A stretch of 64,000 bases of DNA, from contig CBDHYI010000004.1 of assembly GCA_965275915.1 (NCBI GenBank), forward strand, positions 186,001 to 250,000. Reading direction: 5' to 3'. Under the pieces are notes generated by a model. The model saw nothing but the letters and a program-made list of their open reading frames with translations, did not search any database and was not told the DNA's origin. The position numbers and the translations under genes were made by a program. This document shows positions 17,219 to 27,102 of this stretch, in pieces. This stretch comes from JBDWFY01 sp965275915. Its GTDB lineage: Bacteria; Pseudomonadota; Alphaproteobacteria; Rhizobiales; Stappiaceae. Each line of letters opens with the position of its first letter. Positions within the stretch are counted from its first letter, which is position 1.

Positions 17219-18013
17219 ATGCTCAGATTCCCTACAAAAACAGCCGGACTGGCGGTTTACTGTCTAACTCTGATTGGATGCGCCGCTCCGAGATTTGATG
17301 TCGCATATAACAATTATGGACCAACATCGCATGTGATCGAGCAGCGCATTAAATGCGAGTTGGTTGACCTGCTGAAATCTCCGGAAGGCGGCGTAGAAAA
17401 AGGAATGAAAACTCTGCTTATTGGAGGAAACTACGTTGCATCCATGAAGCTGGAGATCAAGGCAACGGATACAGGGGAACTCGCTCCCAGCCTTAAATTC
17501 CCCATGGCAGGTCCGCATCTGAGCATCGGTGGCGGATTTAAGGTAAGTAAAGCAAGAGCGCAATCGGTGTTCAAATATTTCGCATTCTCGATGCGGGACC
17601 TTAATAACAGACTGAACGATCCAGTCGCAGTGGAATTCGGTAAATGCCCCCAGGGCGTCCGCACAAATTTGGAAGGCCATTTGGGCATAAGGGAGATGGT
17701 AAACTGGGAAATTACATCCCCAAGCTCAACCAATGTTGAAGGCGCAAACAACGACAAAGGCGACTTCGGCGGAACCGTCGAATTCACGGTAACCAGAAAT
17801 ATTAATTCAGCCGGGCCGACCTGGACGTTCCCTGACTTCGAAGGCCCCGGAGGTCTGGCTAAACTCGATAGAACCACAGTAAACACGTTGACGATAGCGT
17901 TCGTGCCGGGTGAGCCTTTTGCTGACCAACGCGAGCTTCCGACAAATGCCGACTTTAAGACGGCAAGAGATATATTGGAAAACCAGGTCCAATCAGACAG
18001 CAACAACAGATAG
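17219..18013 (+). CDS. Lipoprotein of unknown function
   Basis: 264 residues with a signal sequence ending in a lipobox (LTLIGC, cysteine about 21), so it is predicted to be lipid-anchored in the envelope. The mature part is mostly beta with several glycine-rich turns (GPHLSIGGGFKVSK, NDKGDFGGTVEFTV). It is preceded by AAGGAGG 7 bases before ATG 17219. Similar lipoproteins with a DVAYNNYGPT-like N-terminus occur scattered in proteobacterial accessory regions, without known function. Downstream, a GGGGGC/GCCCCC hairpin lies at 18044-18058. Confidence 0.75.
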   Translation: MLRFPTKTAGLAVYCLTLIGCAAPRFDVAYNNYGPTSHVIEQRIKCELVDLLKSPEGGVEKGMKTLLIGGNYVASMKLEIKATDTGELAPSLKFPMAGPHLSIGGGFKVSKARAQSVFKYFAFSMRDLNNRLNDPVAVEFGKCPQGVRTNLEGHLGIREMVNWEITSPSSTNVEGANNDKGDFGGTVEFTVTRNINSAGPTWTFPDFEGPGGLAKLDRTTVNTLTIAFVPGEPFADQRELPTNADFKTARDILENQVQSDSNNR

Positions 18014-18043
18014 CGATTTTCAATCGCTGGCCGGGGATGCAAC

Positions 18044-18060
18044 GGGGGCTGTGCCCCCTT
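18044..18060 (+). terminator. Weak hairpin terminator after lipoprotein gene
   Basis: A 6-bp GC stem with a 3-base loop (GGGGGC TGT GCCCCC) lies 30 bases after the lipoprotein stop. Only two T residues follow, so termination efficiency is doubtful. Confidence 0.4.
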
Positions 18061-18302
18061 GCCGAGCGCAGCGAGTAACCGCGTGGTAGTACCACGCACA
18101 TCTTGCGTGTAGCGCATCAAAGACTAACCTCAGACGGGGCGAAGAAATACTGGCATCTAGACGAAAAGGCTCAATTCACACTTTGAGACCAAACTTTCGG
18201 AAACTGCTGTTTGGAAGAGTGACGGCTAATTGATTCCAACACTAAGGCCTCTTTGCCTCAAAATCGGGGAAAAAGCCGTCTACAAATCTTTCGGCTATTT
18301 CC

Positions 18303-21300
18303 TCACTGAGATCGGCGTTGTTGTAGGAGCAGCACGAATTGGTCACTCAAAGAGTGATCTTTCGTCTCTGCAGCAAGATCCACGAGACGCTCTCTTAGTT
18401 GCATAGCGTGTTCATAGGGTAAAAGGATTGCTAGCAACAAATAAACACCTCTGAAGCGAGCATCGGAAAAATACTCATGTTGTCGATCCTTGTTGTCACC
18501 GGTAAACGCCTGATAGAGAAAAAAATCCAAAACCTTCTCATGACGAAAAAAGCCCGCTACAATTTCGTTGTGCTCTTCATCATAAGAAGGTCTCCAAACA
18601 ATCATGCGATGGGCTTCCATCCTTGCCAACTCTTCGGAAAACTCCCCGTCCTCAAAATGATCACAATCTGACAAACGAAGATCAAAAGCGCGCTCTGCGA
18701 ACTCCACAAGAGGGAAGCTGCGTCCGTTGTGTCGATGTCGATAATCTTCCGCCATAACGGTATATTGTTGTTCTCTCAAGTTAAGGAGGTTTGGTTGCTC
18801 GTCGAGAGCGATCATGTCCGCGATAACAGTTAAATCCATGGGGTTAGATAATGCACGTATCATGGCACTACGCAGCTCAGATTTTCCCTGGCCGAAAGCT
18901 CTCGCTATAAAGTCACTACAGGCCTCTTCATAGTGCGGGCCTGTGATTACGGCTTCGTTAGGCAAAGCAATGCTCCGCGTGTGAAGAAAGGTTTCCATTT
19001 GCTCACGTGACAGGGGCTGTAACTCACACACTTTTGCATTTGCTGGAGGGGTCCATTCCATCGGTTGGGTGCTTAGTAGTATATTGCCTGCAAAGTGAGA
19101 ATCGGCAAACTCGACAATTCTAGCGTGGGTGGTCGCCGACACTTCGTTCAATCCATCGATTATAACGTCAAGCCCGCCAGCAAAAACCAGGCTTCTAAGG
19201 AAACTTGGATCTCTCGCCGGGCCCTCAACTTTAGATTGGATTGCCGTCATTACCCCATCGACACATTTGGCGGCAGGAAGGTAAACGACAATTCGACGAG
19301 AGTTCTTGGCTAGCCAACGGACGAACATGGTTTTTCCGAGGCCAGATTCTCCCTGGAGCACAATCTGTCCGTTAATTTCGGGAATCGCATTTGTTAGAGA
19401 TTCTTGTTCTCCACTTTTCTCAAAGCGAACCTCTGAATCCGCAAAATAATTAAACTCTTTGAATTCGTCGACGTGAGCATCTGCCAGTAGCGATGTTCGG
19501 AATGGCGAGAATAGTCGACGCCGAAGAAACGGAACCCATGCCAACAAAATTGCAACATAGCCAAAGCCTGCAAACCATCTAACCCATTTATTCCAAAAGA
19601 ATATCGTCTGTACCGGACGAGAATATGGATAAGCAAAGACCAATAAAAACCATGTCAGAGCGTGCCCAGCCCAAACAAGTAATGTCGTTTGTGCAATCCG
19701 GTTCGGTTCGAGCCCTTCAATCAAGCCGTCGACATAAATTGATTGCGCTTCGAATTTTCTATTTCCGGCACTAACGAGCTGAGAACGCAAATCTTTCAAA
19801 AGTGAAAGATCGTTTTGAATCAAGTTGCTACTAACACTGCGCAAAACATTGACCATCGATCTGGCAAGCTCAAATCTGAGATCCTCCGAATTCACAGTGT
19901 CAGGCCAAACAACCACGAAAGCCTGAAGAATTCTTTTCGCTCTTTCCGGATCAATTTTGAGTTCATCAAGCAGATTTGTAGTCGGACGTCCTGTCCAATC
20001 GGCGAGTATTTGTATTTCCTCATTTCCTCTCGCATAAATACGAGCAAAGATTCGAAGGCTGGATGTTTTCGTTCTCCAATGGTGCGTTGAATTTAGTAGA
20101 TTTATAGAATTTTTCGGGTATTTTTTCGATGAAATAGGTGTGTATTTTTCAATTAATGATAAAGTTTTTTTAATTTTACTGACGTCAAATTCAGAAATCA
20201 TACCAATCAATGAATTAATTACTTTATTTTTTTTGGTAATATCTAATTTTTCCTGCACCTCAGTTGCCATCTGTTGTACAGAAGAGTGCTCATCTACGAG
20301 GGCTTTGGCAAGGGCCGGTGCAACCAGTTCAATCGAGGTGTCGGCAACTTGACCAAGTGCCTTGACTACTTGCAGGCGAACGCCCCAATCATCGCTGGAA
20401 AGCATTTCGGTGAGGGTTGAAATCTCGTCCTTTAGAATCTCTGCATCACCGATCGACAAGAGTGCCGCAAACACCCTTAGACGAAGCCGTTCATCTGGGT
20501 TGGAAAAAAGTTCCTTCAGGACAGGAAAGGATTGTTGCCTGCCGGTTTCGTCAAGCTTTTCGAGCACCGCCGCGGATGCTTGCCGAACATCACTGCTCTC
20601 GTCTGCGAGAGCTTTGGCAAGGGCCGGAACAACCAGTTCAATCGAGGTGTCGGCAACTTGACCAAGTGCCTTGACTACATCCCGGCGAACTTCCCAATCA
20701 TCGCTGGAAAGCATTTTGGTGAGGACCGAAATCTCGTCCTTGAGAATCTCTGCTTTACTGATCGACAAGAGTGCCGCTAACGCTCCTCGACGAAGCCCTT
20801 CATCTGGGTTTGAAAAAAGTTCCTTTAGGACAGGAAGGGATTGTTGCCTGCCGGTTTCGTCAAGCTTTTCGAGCGCCGCCGCAGCCGCTTGTCGTACATC
20901 AACATCTTCATCTGCGAGAGCTCTGGCAAGGGCCGGAACAACCAGTTCAATCGAGGCATCGGCAACTTGACCAAGTGCCTTGACTACATCTCGGCGAACT
21001 TCCCAATCATCGCTGGAAAGCATTTCGGTGAGGGTTGAAATCTCGTCCTTTAGAATCTCTGCATCACCGATCGACATGAGTGCCGCTAACGCTCCTCGAT
21101 GAAGCCGTTCATCTGGGTTGGAAAAAAGTTCCTTCAGGACAGGAAGGGATTGTTGCTTGCCGGTTTCGTCAAGCTTTTCGAGCACCGCCGCGGATGCTTG
21201 CCGAACATCACTGCTCTCGTCTGCGAGAGCTTTGGCAAGGGCCGGAACAACCAGTTCAATCGAGGCATCGGCAACTTGACCAAGTGCCTTGACTACATCC

Positions 21301-23441
21301 CAGCGAACTTCCCAATCATCGCTGGAAAGCATTTTGGTGAGGACCGAAATCTCGTCCTTGAGAATCTCTGCATCACCGATCGACAAGAGTGCCGCTAACG
21401 CTCCTCGACGAAGCCGTTCATCTGGGTTTGAAAAAAGTTCCTTCAGGACAGGAAGGGATTGTTGCCTGCCGGTTTCGTCAAGCTTTTCGAGCACCGCCGC
21501 AGCCGCTTGTCGTACATCAACATCTTCATCTGCGAGAGCTCTGGCAAGGGCCGGAACAACCAGTTCAATCGAGGTGTCGGCAACTTGACCAAGTGCCTTG
21601 ACTCCTTGCAGGCGAACTTCCCATTCATCGCTGGAAAGCATTTCGGTGAGGACCGAAATCTCGTCCTTGAGAATCTCTGCATCACCGATCGACAAGAATG
21701 CCGCAAACACCCTTAGACGAAGCCGTTCATCTGGGCTGGAAAAAAGTTCCTTCAGGACAGGAAGGAATTGTTGCCTGCCGGTTTCGTCAAGCTTTTCGAG
21801 CACCGCCGCAGCCGCTTGTCGTACATCATCATCTTCATCTGCGAGAGCTTTGGCAAGGGCCGGAACAACCAGTTCAATCGAGGTGTCGGCGACTTGACCA
21901 AGTGCCATGACTACTTGCAGGCGAACGCCCCAATCATCGCTGGAAAGCATTTTGGTGAGGACCGAAATCTCGTCCTTGAGAATCTCTGCATCACCGATCG
22001 ACAAGAGTGCCGCAAACACCCTTGGACGAAGCCGTTCATCTGGGCTGGAAAAAAGTTCCTTCAGGACAGGAAGGAATTGTTGCCTGCCGGTTTCGTCAAG
22101 CTTTTCGAGCACCGCCGCAGCCGCTTGTCGTACATCATCATCATCCTCATCTGCGAGAATTTTGGCAAGGGCCGGAACAACCAGTTCAATCGAGGCATCG
22201 GCAACTTGACCAAGTGCCTTGACTACATCCCGGCGAACTTCCCAATCATCGCTGGAAAGCATTTCGGTGAGGGTCGAAATTTCGTCATCGAAAACCTCTG
22301 CCTCTCCCAACAACAACAGTGCGGCTAGTACCCGTCGACGATGCTCTTTATTGACGTTGGAAAAAAGTTCCTTGAGGATAGGAGTAAATAGTCGCCTGTC
22401 TGTTTCATCAAGGTTGTCAAACGCCACCGCGGCTGCTTGCCGAACATCACTGCTCTCGTCTGCGAGAGCTTTGGCAAGGGCCGGAACAACCAGTTCAATC
22501 GAGGCATCGGCAACTTGACCAAGTGCCTTGACTACATCCCGGCGAACTTCCCATTCATCGCTGGAAAGCATTTCGGTGAGGACCGAAATCTCGTCCTTGA
22601 GAATCTCTGCTTTACTGATCGACAAGAGTGCCGCTAACGCTCCTCGACGAAGCCGTTCATCTGGGTTGGAAAAAAGTTCCTTCAGGACAGGAAGGGATTG
22701 TTGCCTGCCGGTTTCGTCAAGCTTTTCGAGCGCCGCCGCGGCTGCTTGCCGAACATCACTGCTCTCGTCTGCGAGAGCTTTGGCAAGGGCCGGAACAACC
22801 AGTTCAATCGAGGCATCGGCAACTTGACCAAGTGCCTTGACTACATCCCGGCGAACGCCCCATTCATCGCTGGAAAGCATTTCGGTGAGGGTTGAAATCT
22901 CGTCCTTGAGAATCTCTGCTTTACTGATCGACAAGAGTGCCGCTAACGCTCCTCGACGAAGCCCTTCATCTGGGTTTGAAAAAAGTTCCTTCAGGACAGG
23001 AAGGGATTGTTGCCTGCCGGTTTCGTCAAGCTTTTCGAGCACCGCCGCGGATGCTTGCCGAACATCACTGCTCTCGTCTGCGAGAGCTTTGGCAAGGGCC
23101 GGAACAACCAGTTCAATCGAGGTGTCGGCAACTTGACCAAGTGCCTTGACGGCGCTGAGACGGGAAGTTGGGTTTTTGCGAGTTAAGGCATCGATTAAGA
23201 AAGCGAGCCCTTCCTCGTTGGCAGGTTTCCAATGCTTCGCAGGAAAACCCAATAATATGTTTCTCTGTGCCTCTGAACTAGGTTCTCGTCGAATGACGGT
23301 AATGATACCAGACCAAAGGTCGTCTCTTACCGAACTTACGTCATCCTGTGCCAATGCATTTGCAAACATACCTTCGGATAACAAAATAATCAGAACTGCG
23401 GCAAACTTTGAAATTAGGTATTTAGATCTTTTACTTTTCAT
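18303..23441 (-). CDS. HEAT-repeat NACHT NTPase with membrane spans (STAND protein)
   Basis: A 1712-residue protein. ATG 23441 is chosen because it opens a signal-peptide-like segment (SKFAAVLIILLSEGMFANALA); an extended start at 23552 is possible. Residues about 97-1025 are nine complete 103-residue units (each begins VKALGQVAD and ends near WEVRRDV) plus part of a tenth, each unit being about two to three HEAT-like helical pairs. Two membrane spans lie at about 1250-1272 and 1283-1303. The C-terminal NTPase has Walker A GESGLGKT (about 1362), the NACHT-type Walker B VIIDGLNEV (about 1430) and a LLSTQP sensor. STAND NTPases of this kind often act as ligand sensors in phage defence. The usual layout is reversed here, with the repeats N-terminal. 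The function is inference. Confidence 0.85.
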   Translation of the reverse strand: MKSKRSKYLISKFAAVLIILLSEGMFANALAQDDVSSVRDDLWSGIITVIRREPSSEAQRNILLGFPAKHWKPANEEGLAFLIDALTRKNPTSRLSAVKALGQVADTSIELVVPALAKALADESSDVRQASAAVLEKLDETGRQQSLPVLKELFSNPDEGLRRGALAALLSISKAEILKDEISTLTEMLSSDEWGVRRDVVKALGQVADASIELVVPALAKALADESSDVRQAAAAALEKLDETGRQQSLPVLKELFSNPDERLRRGALAALLSISKAEILKDEISVLTEMLSSDEWEVRRDVVKALGQVADASIELVVPALAKALADESSDVRQAAAVAFDNLDETDRRLFTPILKELFSNVNKEHRRRVLAALLLLGEAEVFDDEISTLTEMLSSDDWEVRRDVVKALGQVADASIELVVPALAKILADEDDDDVRQAAAAVLEKLDETGRQQFLPVLKELFSSPDERLRPRVFAALLSIGDAEILKDEISVLTKMLSSDDWGVRLQVVMALGQVADTSIELVVPALAKALADEDDDVRQAAAAVLEKLDETGRQQFLPVLKELFSSPDERLRLRVFAAFLSIGDAEILKDEISVLTEMLSSDEWEVRLQGVKALGQVADTSIELVVPALARALADEDVDVRQAAAAVLEKLDETGRQQSLPVLKELFSNPDERLRRGALAALLSIGDAEILKDEISVLTKMLSSDDWEVRWDVVKALGQVADASIELVVPALAKALADESSDVRQASAAVLEKLDETGKQQSLPVLKELFSNPDERLHRGALAALMSIGDAEILKDEISTLTEMLSSDDWEVRRDVVKALGQVADASIELVVPALARALADEDVDVRQAAAAALEKLDETGRQQSLPVLKELFSNPDEGLRRGALAALLSISKAEILKDEISVLTKMLSSDDWEVRRDVVKALGQVADTSIELVVPALAKALADESSDVRQASAAVLEKLDETGRQQSFPVLKELFSNPDERLRLRVFAALLSIGDAEILKDEISTLTEMLSSDDWGVRLQVVKALGQVADTSIELVAPALAKALVDEHSSVQQMATEVQEKLDITKKNKVINSLIGMISEFDVSKIKKTLSLIEKYTPISSKKYPKNSINLLNSTHHWRTKTSSLRIFARIYARGNEEIQILADWTGRPTTNLLDELKIDPERAKRILQAFVVVWPDTVNSEDLRFELARSMVNVLRSVSSNLIQNDLSLLKDLRSQLVSAGNRKFEAQSIYVDGLIEGLEPNRIAQTTLLVWAGHALTWFLLVFAYPYSRPVQTIFFWNKWVRWFAGFGYVAILLAWVPFLRRRLFSPFRTSLLADAHVDEFKEFNYFADSEVRFEKSGEQESLTNAIPEINGQIVLQGESGLGKTMFVRWLAKNSRRIVVYLPAAKCVDGVMTAIQSKVEGPARDPSFLRSLVFAGGLDVIIDGLNEVSATTHARIVEFADSHFAGNILLSTQPMEWTPPANAKVCELQPLSREQMETFLHTRSIALPNEAVITGPHYEEACSDFIARAFGQGKSELRSAMIRALSNPMDLTVIADMIALDEQPNLLNLREQQYTVMAEDYRHRHNGRSFPLVEFAERAFDLRLSDCDHFEDGEFSEELARMEAHRMIVWRPSYDEEHNEIVAGFFRHEKVLDFFLYQAFTGDNKDRQHEYFSDARFRGVYLLLAILLPYEHAMQLRERLVDLAAETKDHSLSDQFVLLLQQRRSQ
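20250..23150 (-). repeat. Tandem 309-bp coding repeat array
   Basis: Nine in-frame 309-bp units, one with an extra codon in an acidic run (about 22136-22150), and part of a tenth at the left end. Unit boundaries fall near 23148, 22839, 22530, 22219, 21909, 21600, 21291, 20982, 20673 and 20364. Most units differ at only a few positions, and variants (for example SSDVRQAS versus DVDVRQAA) are shuffled among them. That pattern fits unequal crossing-over or gene conversion. Unit three is the most diverged. Confidence 0.9.
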
Positions 23442-24231
23442 GCTTTTCAACCAAGTCGAAATCGTATTAACTTGAAAGAATACGAGTTTTATCCCGATGA
23501 ATTTCTTAAAATTTGTAGCATAGGATTTTTTGACTTGAGGACCAATGGTCACTCAATCTGACTTTTAAACTGACGTTCAGATTGAACTGACGATAGGCTA
23601 ACTCTCATTCTTTCGAATTCTATCCAGATTAGACTAATACCGGTCAAAAAAATACTGTCGGACAGCATCGTGCAACTGACCCTAACCTGATCAACATAGG
23701 TTTGAGGCCAGAAGGCCCAAATGCAATATGGCCCCTTGAGGGGCCGTTTAAGTGAATACCGTTGAAGCCTTTGGCATACTGATCGGTTGTTTTCAAACAG
23801 CGCCCCGCTCCACTGACAAACCGTGTCGTCCAATGCTGGCCAACCGAGAATTGCACAAAATAATCTGCTTTTCGCAATTATGAGCGTCTTTTCAAGATCA
23901 CTACTGAGACAGGGGCCTATTTTATCAATCGCGGCGTACCAAATAAAAATTCACCAATGAATGGGTTCGCAGGTATCGCTTGAAGAGAGAGACAAAGAAA
24001 AAAGCATCGGCTCAAGCAAGTTCATAAAGACTTTGGCTACGACGCAATGTCAGGCGTCAGCATCAACCCTGTTGATACTGACCGGAGTCATCGGATATCG
24101 ACAAATAAACTCCAGCTCGTATGTACCACTGAAAATCGAACTTCTTGACCAAGTAGATGATCTTGGCCAACATTTTGTATTGATCTACAATGTTATCTGA
24201 ATATTTAATTTCATTGGTTTGGAGAATAAGG
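23442..24231. other. Long intergenic stretch between the NACHT gene and the EEP gene
   Basis: About 790 bases between divergent genes. It contains a GGCCCC TTGA GGGGCC hairpin (23730-23745) followed by GTTTA on the plus strand. It also includes the 111-base in-frame extension of the NACHT gene (23442-23552). No other frame has a ribosome binding site or recognisable protein. It may be a remnant of a lost gene. Confidence 0.4.
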
Positions 24232-25056
24232 ATGGCGAAAGCATTTTCTATAATGGTTTGGAATGTCGAACATTTTGGCGCTACCGACAAAAAGAAGAAA
24301 AAACCAAAGAAACCGATTGAACCAATTATATTGGAAATAGCAGATACTGATGCTGATATTTTAGCGATTATTGAAGTAAGGAGCAGCCTGGTTGCGGCCC
24401 CGCTTATGGAAGCGATGCCCAATCACTTTTTCTTCATAACTGAAGGCGAGCAAATGCAGGAAATCCTCGTTGGAATCCGCAAATCTCTGCCTGCGTTTAT
24501 TACTCAAAAAAACGAATTTCAGGCGGGACAAAACACATTGCGCCCCGGTTTGCTGGTAACTCCGGTTGTTGACGGTGAATCATATCCTCTATTGTTTCTA
24601 CACGTTAAATCTATGCCCGACCCAAGAGGATTTGGAATACGAGACTACATGACTGATAAAGCCTTTGATTTTCGCAATGTCCTAAAGGACGCGATGGGTG
24701 GGAAAACACCTAACTACATCTTTCTTGGTGATCTCAACACAATGGGCATGAATTACGCTGGCTCCGATAAAGACATATCGGGGGAGCGAGAAGTGAAAGA
24801 ATTGGCGGCCTCCGCGAAGCGGCGCAGCATGCGACTTCTGAGTAAGAACTATTCAAACACCTATTGGAGCGAAAAGTTCGGTGAGAGCAATTTGGATCAT
24901 GTCGTAGCCATGGATCACCTACAATTCAAAAAATTTGGCGGTGACGAAGTTCGCGTTAGCGGTTGGAACGAAAAAAACACAAAAGCAGCGCGAAAGGCTT
25001 GGGTGAAAAAGTATTCCGATCACGCCATGCTGTATCTGGAGGTGCAGAAAGTCTGA
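24232..25056 (+). CDS. Endonuclease/exonuclease/phosphatase-family protein
   Basis: 274 residues with the EEP fold landmarks in order: MVWNVEHFG (N-terminal Asn), an acidic position in AIIEVRSS, FLGDLNTMG (catalytic D and N), and the C-terminal KYSDHAMLYLEV (SDH). The family covers DNA and RNA nucleases and phosphoester hydrolases; the substrate is not predictable. A lysine stretch (KKKKKPKK) near residue 20 could contact nucleic acid. ATG 24232 has GGAG seven bases upstream; an extended start at 24190 lacks one. It is convergent with a membrane-protein gene and divergent from the NACHT gene. Confidence 0.85.
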   Translation: MAKAFSIMVWNVEHFGATDKKKKKPKKPIEPIILEIADTDADILAIIEVRSSLVAAPLMEAMPNHFFFITEGEQMQEILVGIRKSLPAFITQKNEFQAGQNTLRPGLLVTPVVDGESYPLLFLHVKSMPDPRGFGIRDYMTDKAFDFRNVLKDAMGGKTPNYIFLGDLNTMGMNYAGSDKDISGEREVKELAASAKRRSMRLLSKNYSNTYWSEKFGESNLDHVVAMDHLQFKKFGGDEVRVSGWNEKNTKAARKAWVKKYSDHAMLYLEVQKV

Positions 25057-25139
25057 AGTCACCCGCTCAGGCCACGTTTCAAGGTCGTTCAAGATTATCT
25101 CGTTGCTGAGAACCAGCTGTCCTGACAAACAGTAAGCGG

Positions 25140-26321
25140 TTATTTGGTCGCCTGAATACTTTTGATGATCGCGCCACCACCATTGTCCTTGATCTGCTGC
25201 AACACGAGTTTCAGTCCCTGACTGTCTTTGAATTCTCCAATCCACTTAACAATTGGTTGCGAGACAAAGTCCTTCCATCGGTCGTTGGAACTTAACCACT
25301 TTATGTAGTCAGGAGTTAGTCTCTGTTTTAGTCCGTAAATGATTGATGCGCCGTCATCGGACTCAGGCGACAAATTGGGATTTTGAGCTAACAAGGCGTT
25401 TTCAAGATTGACGAAGTACCAATATATGGGTGTACCCTGGGCCTTCTCCCTGCCCAAAATCGCCTGCTTGAGCGCCGCCGCTGCGCCAGCATAGTCTTTT
25501 TGGGGTAGTTCCAGTTTCCAACGTCCAAGTTGGCCTGCAGCCCAGTAATGATGGGGATATGCAGTCGCGATTGCCGAATAAATACCCGTGCCACGCTTTA
25601 TGAGTTGTTCTTTTTCTTCTTTTCCAATGCCCTCAATTTCTGAAGAGAGTTCATCATAGGTTCTCGAATACGCATATTTCGCGACACGTTCGTCAGCTTC
25701 CTTCATTGCCTGCTCCATCTTCTCAAACGGTATTCCTTCGCTGTTAAGTTCCAAGTGCTGCTCGACGAACCGAATTAGTTTTGAATCGTTTTCGCTTTGC
25801 CTTTTCAGTTCATCGACTTCTTCCTTGAGGTCCGCCTGAACCATCGAGAATGCACGTCGGACAATCGCCAATCCGCCGTAGCCACCGACAATAGAATACC
25901 CAATCAGTTTCAGATATTCGTTCAGATCGCCGCCGTTCAATTTTGGAACTTCTACGACTAAAAATATCGTAAATGCACCCGCTATCCCGACTAAGCCAAC
26001 GAGCTCAATTTGAAACGGCCATTCGACATTAGTTATTCTACGGGCCTCGCTCTGACTTTTGCTTGGATCATAAGAAAAGAGCGCCCCACCGATAAGACCG
26101 GCAATCACAACCAATAAGAGCGGTCCTACAATTGGCTTGCCGCTATTATCAGTTAATTCACCGTCTAATAAAAACGCGACCACGTTGAAAATTATGAGTA
26201 CCAAGGCGACATGGATTATGGCCTTCGCAAGTTGCGCTGGTGGCTTTTCAAACCATCTGATCAGCAGCCAGGCAACGAACACTACAGACACAAGAAACTG
26301 CCAGTTCGATAGAAATGTCAT
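25140..26321 (-). CDS. Multispanning membrane protein with coiled coil and helical C-terminal domain
   Basis: 393 residues. The N-terminal 170 contain about four or five membrane spans (for example FLVSVVFVAWLLIRWF, HVALVLIIFNVVAFLL, GPLLLVVIAGLIGGALF, LVGIAGAFTIFLVVEV). A coiled coil follows (MVQADLKEEVDELKRQSEN and on), then a helical region resembling TPR-like repeats (YPHHYWAAGQLGRWKLELPQKDYAGAAAALKQAI). I recognise no family. It may sense or assemble partners at the membrane. It is transcribed toward the EEP gene (convergent, 83 bp apart). Confidence 0.65.
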   Translation of the reverse strand: MTFLSNWQFLVSVVFVAWLLIRWFEKPPAQLAKAIIHVALVLIIFNVVAFLLDGELTDNSGKPIVGPLLLVVIAGLIGGALFSYDPSKSQSEARRITNVEWPFQIELVGLVGIAGAFTIFLVVEVPKLNGGDLNEYLKLIGYSIVGGYGGLAIVRRAFSMVQADLKEEVDELKRQSENDSKLIRFVEQHLELNSEGIPFEKMEQAMKEADERVAKYAYSRTYDELSSEIEGIGKEEKEQLIKRGTGIYSAIATAYPHHYWAAGQLGRWKLELPQKDYAGAAAALKQAILGREKAQGTPIYWYFVNLENALLAQNPNLSPESDDGASIIYGLKQRLTPDYIKWLSSNDRWKDFVSQPIVKWIGEFKDSQGLKLVLQQIKDNGGGAIIKSIQATK

Positions 26322-26430
26322 GGGTTCTATCCCCTAAATTCTTAAAAAAAAATCTGTAGCCCTGGGAAAAAATATCTTGTTTCAGTGTGTAATCAGCAAT
26401 GGTGGAAGACGAGCTTTTGATCCGCCAAAC

Positions 26431-26901
26431 TTACTGGAAACTGTAAATCATCAACCAAGCAACAGTTAAAATAGGCGCGTAGAATACGTATGGCAGAATT
26501 CCAAGAGCATGCAGTAGGGACCCGGTACTGGCGCCAACCTTGAATTGTATCGTATCGATTAAATCTGGAAAGCTAGCTTGCCTAATTTTCTTCAAACGGT
26601 GGATTTGGCAAACGCCGGCGAAAACCGACAATCCTGAAGCAAAGGCAGAAGCCACCCCCGCAATCGCAAGCCAATCAATGGCAACGTCGTGGAAAGTTAT
26701 CGGTTTGTCGCGTGCGATCAGAACCCCAAGAACGCCGAACAAAACTGTATGCAGAAACAACATAAAGTTGTTTCGCCCATCATTGAGCGTGTACTCTGAG
26801 TCTATTGCAACTGTCAGATCACGGAAATCTAGAAGTCGCCTTTCAGAAGGAAGGGCGTCTCGCAATTCATTTCTCAAAGCAGCTTCCATTGTACGATCCA
26901 T
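26431..26901 (-). CDS. Small membrane protein, three predicted spans
   Basis: 156 residues. A charged N-terminal 45 residues is followed by three hydrophobic segments (FMLFLHTVLFGVLGVLIA, WLAIAGVASAFASGLSVFAG, and the C-terminal ILPYVFYAPILTVAWLMIYSF). ATG 26901 is taken; TTG 26913 and ATG 26889 are alternatives, with no strong ribosome site for any. It resembles the small two- to four-span proteins often paired with effectors in defence islands, but no family is recognised. Confidence 0.55.
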   Translation of the reverse strand: MDRTMEAALRNELRDALPSERRLLDFRDLTVAIDSEYTLNDGRNNFMLFLHTVLFGVLGVLIARDKPITFHDVAIDWLAIAGVASAFASGLSVFAGVCQIHRLKKIRQASFPDLIDTIQFKVGASTGSLLHALGILPYVFYAPILTVAWLMIYSFQ

Positions 26902-27102
26902 ATACCCAAACAATACTTGTGCTGCGATCGCAGATGATTGTAACGGTCACCTCAAAAATCTTATCCAGCATCCGGGCAAAAGAAATAATCGCTGGAAAGT
27001 CCGCAATGCAAAGATGTCACAACAAGAAAAAAACTAATTCAAGGCGAGGCTATCAGATTTTAGAGAAGATACTAGACCCCGTTGACAAAATGGGGTCCTA
27101 AA

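Noticed and set aside
20362..23136. A series of 99-residue rightward open frames repeated every 309 bases
   Set aside because: They lie exactly opposite the HEAT-repeat units and inherit their periodicity; no ribosome sites and the composition is that of antisense shadow.
20250..23150. CRISPR-like array
   Set aside because: The units are 309 bp, contiguous and in frame within one protein, with no spacers.
23553..23880. A decayed gene upstream of the NACHT gene
   Set aside because: Short leftward frames have no convincing protein features; only a hairpin at 23730 is solid.
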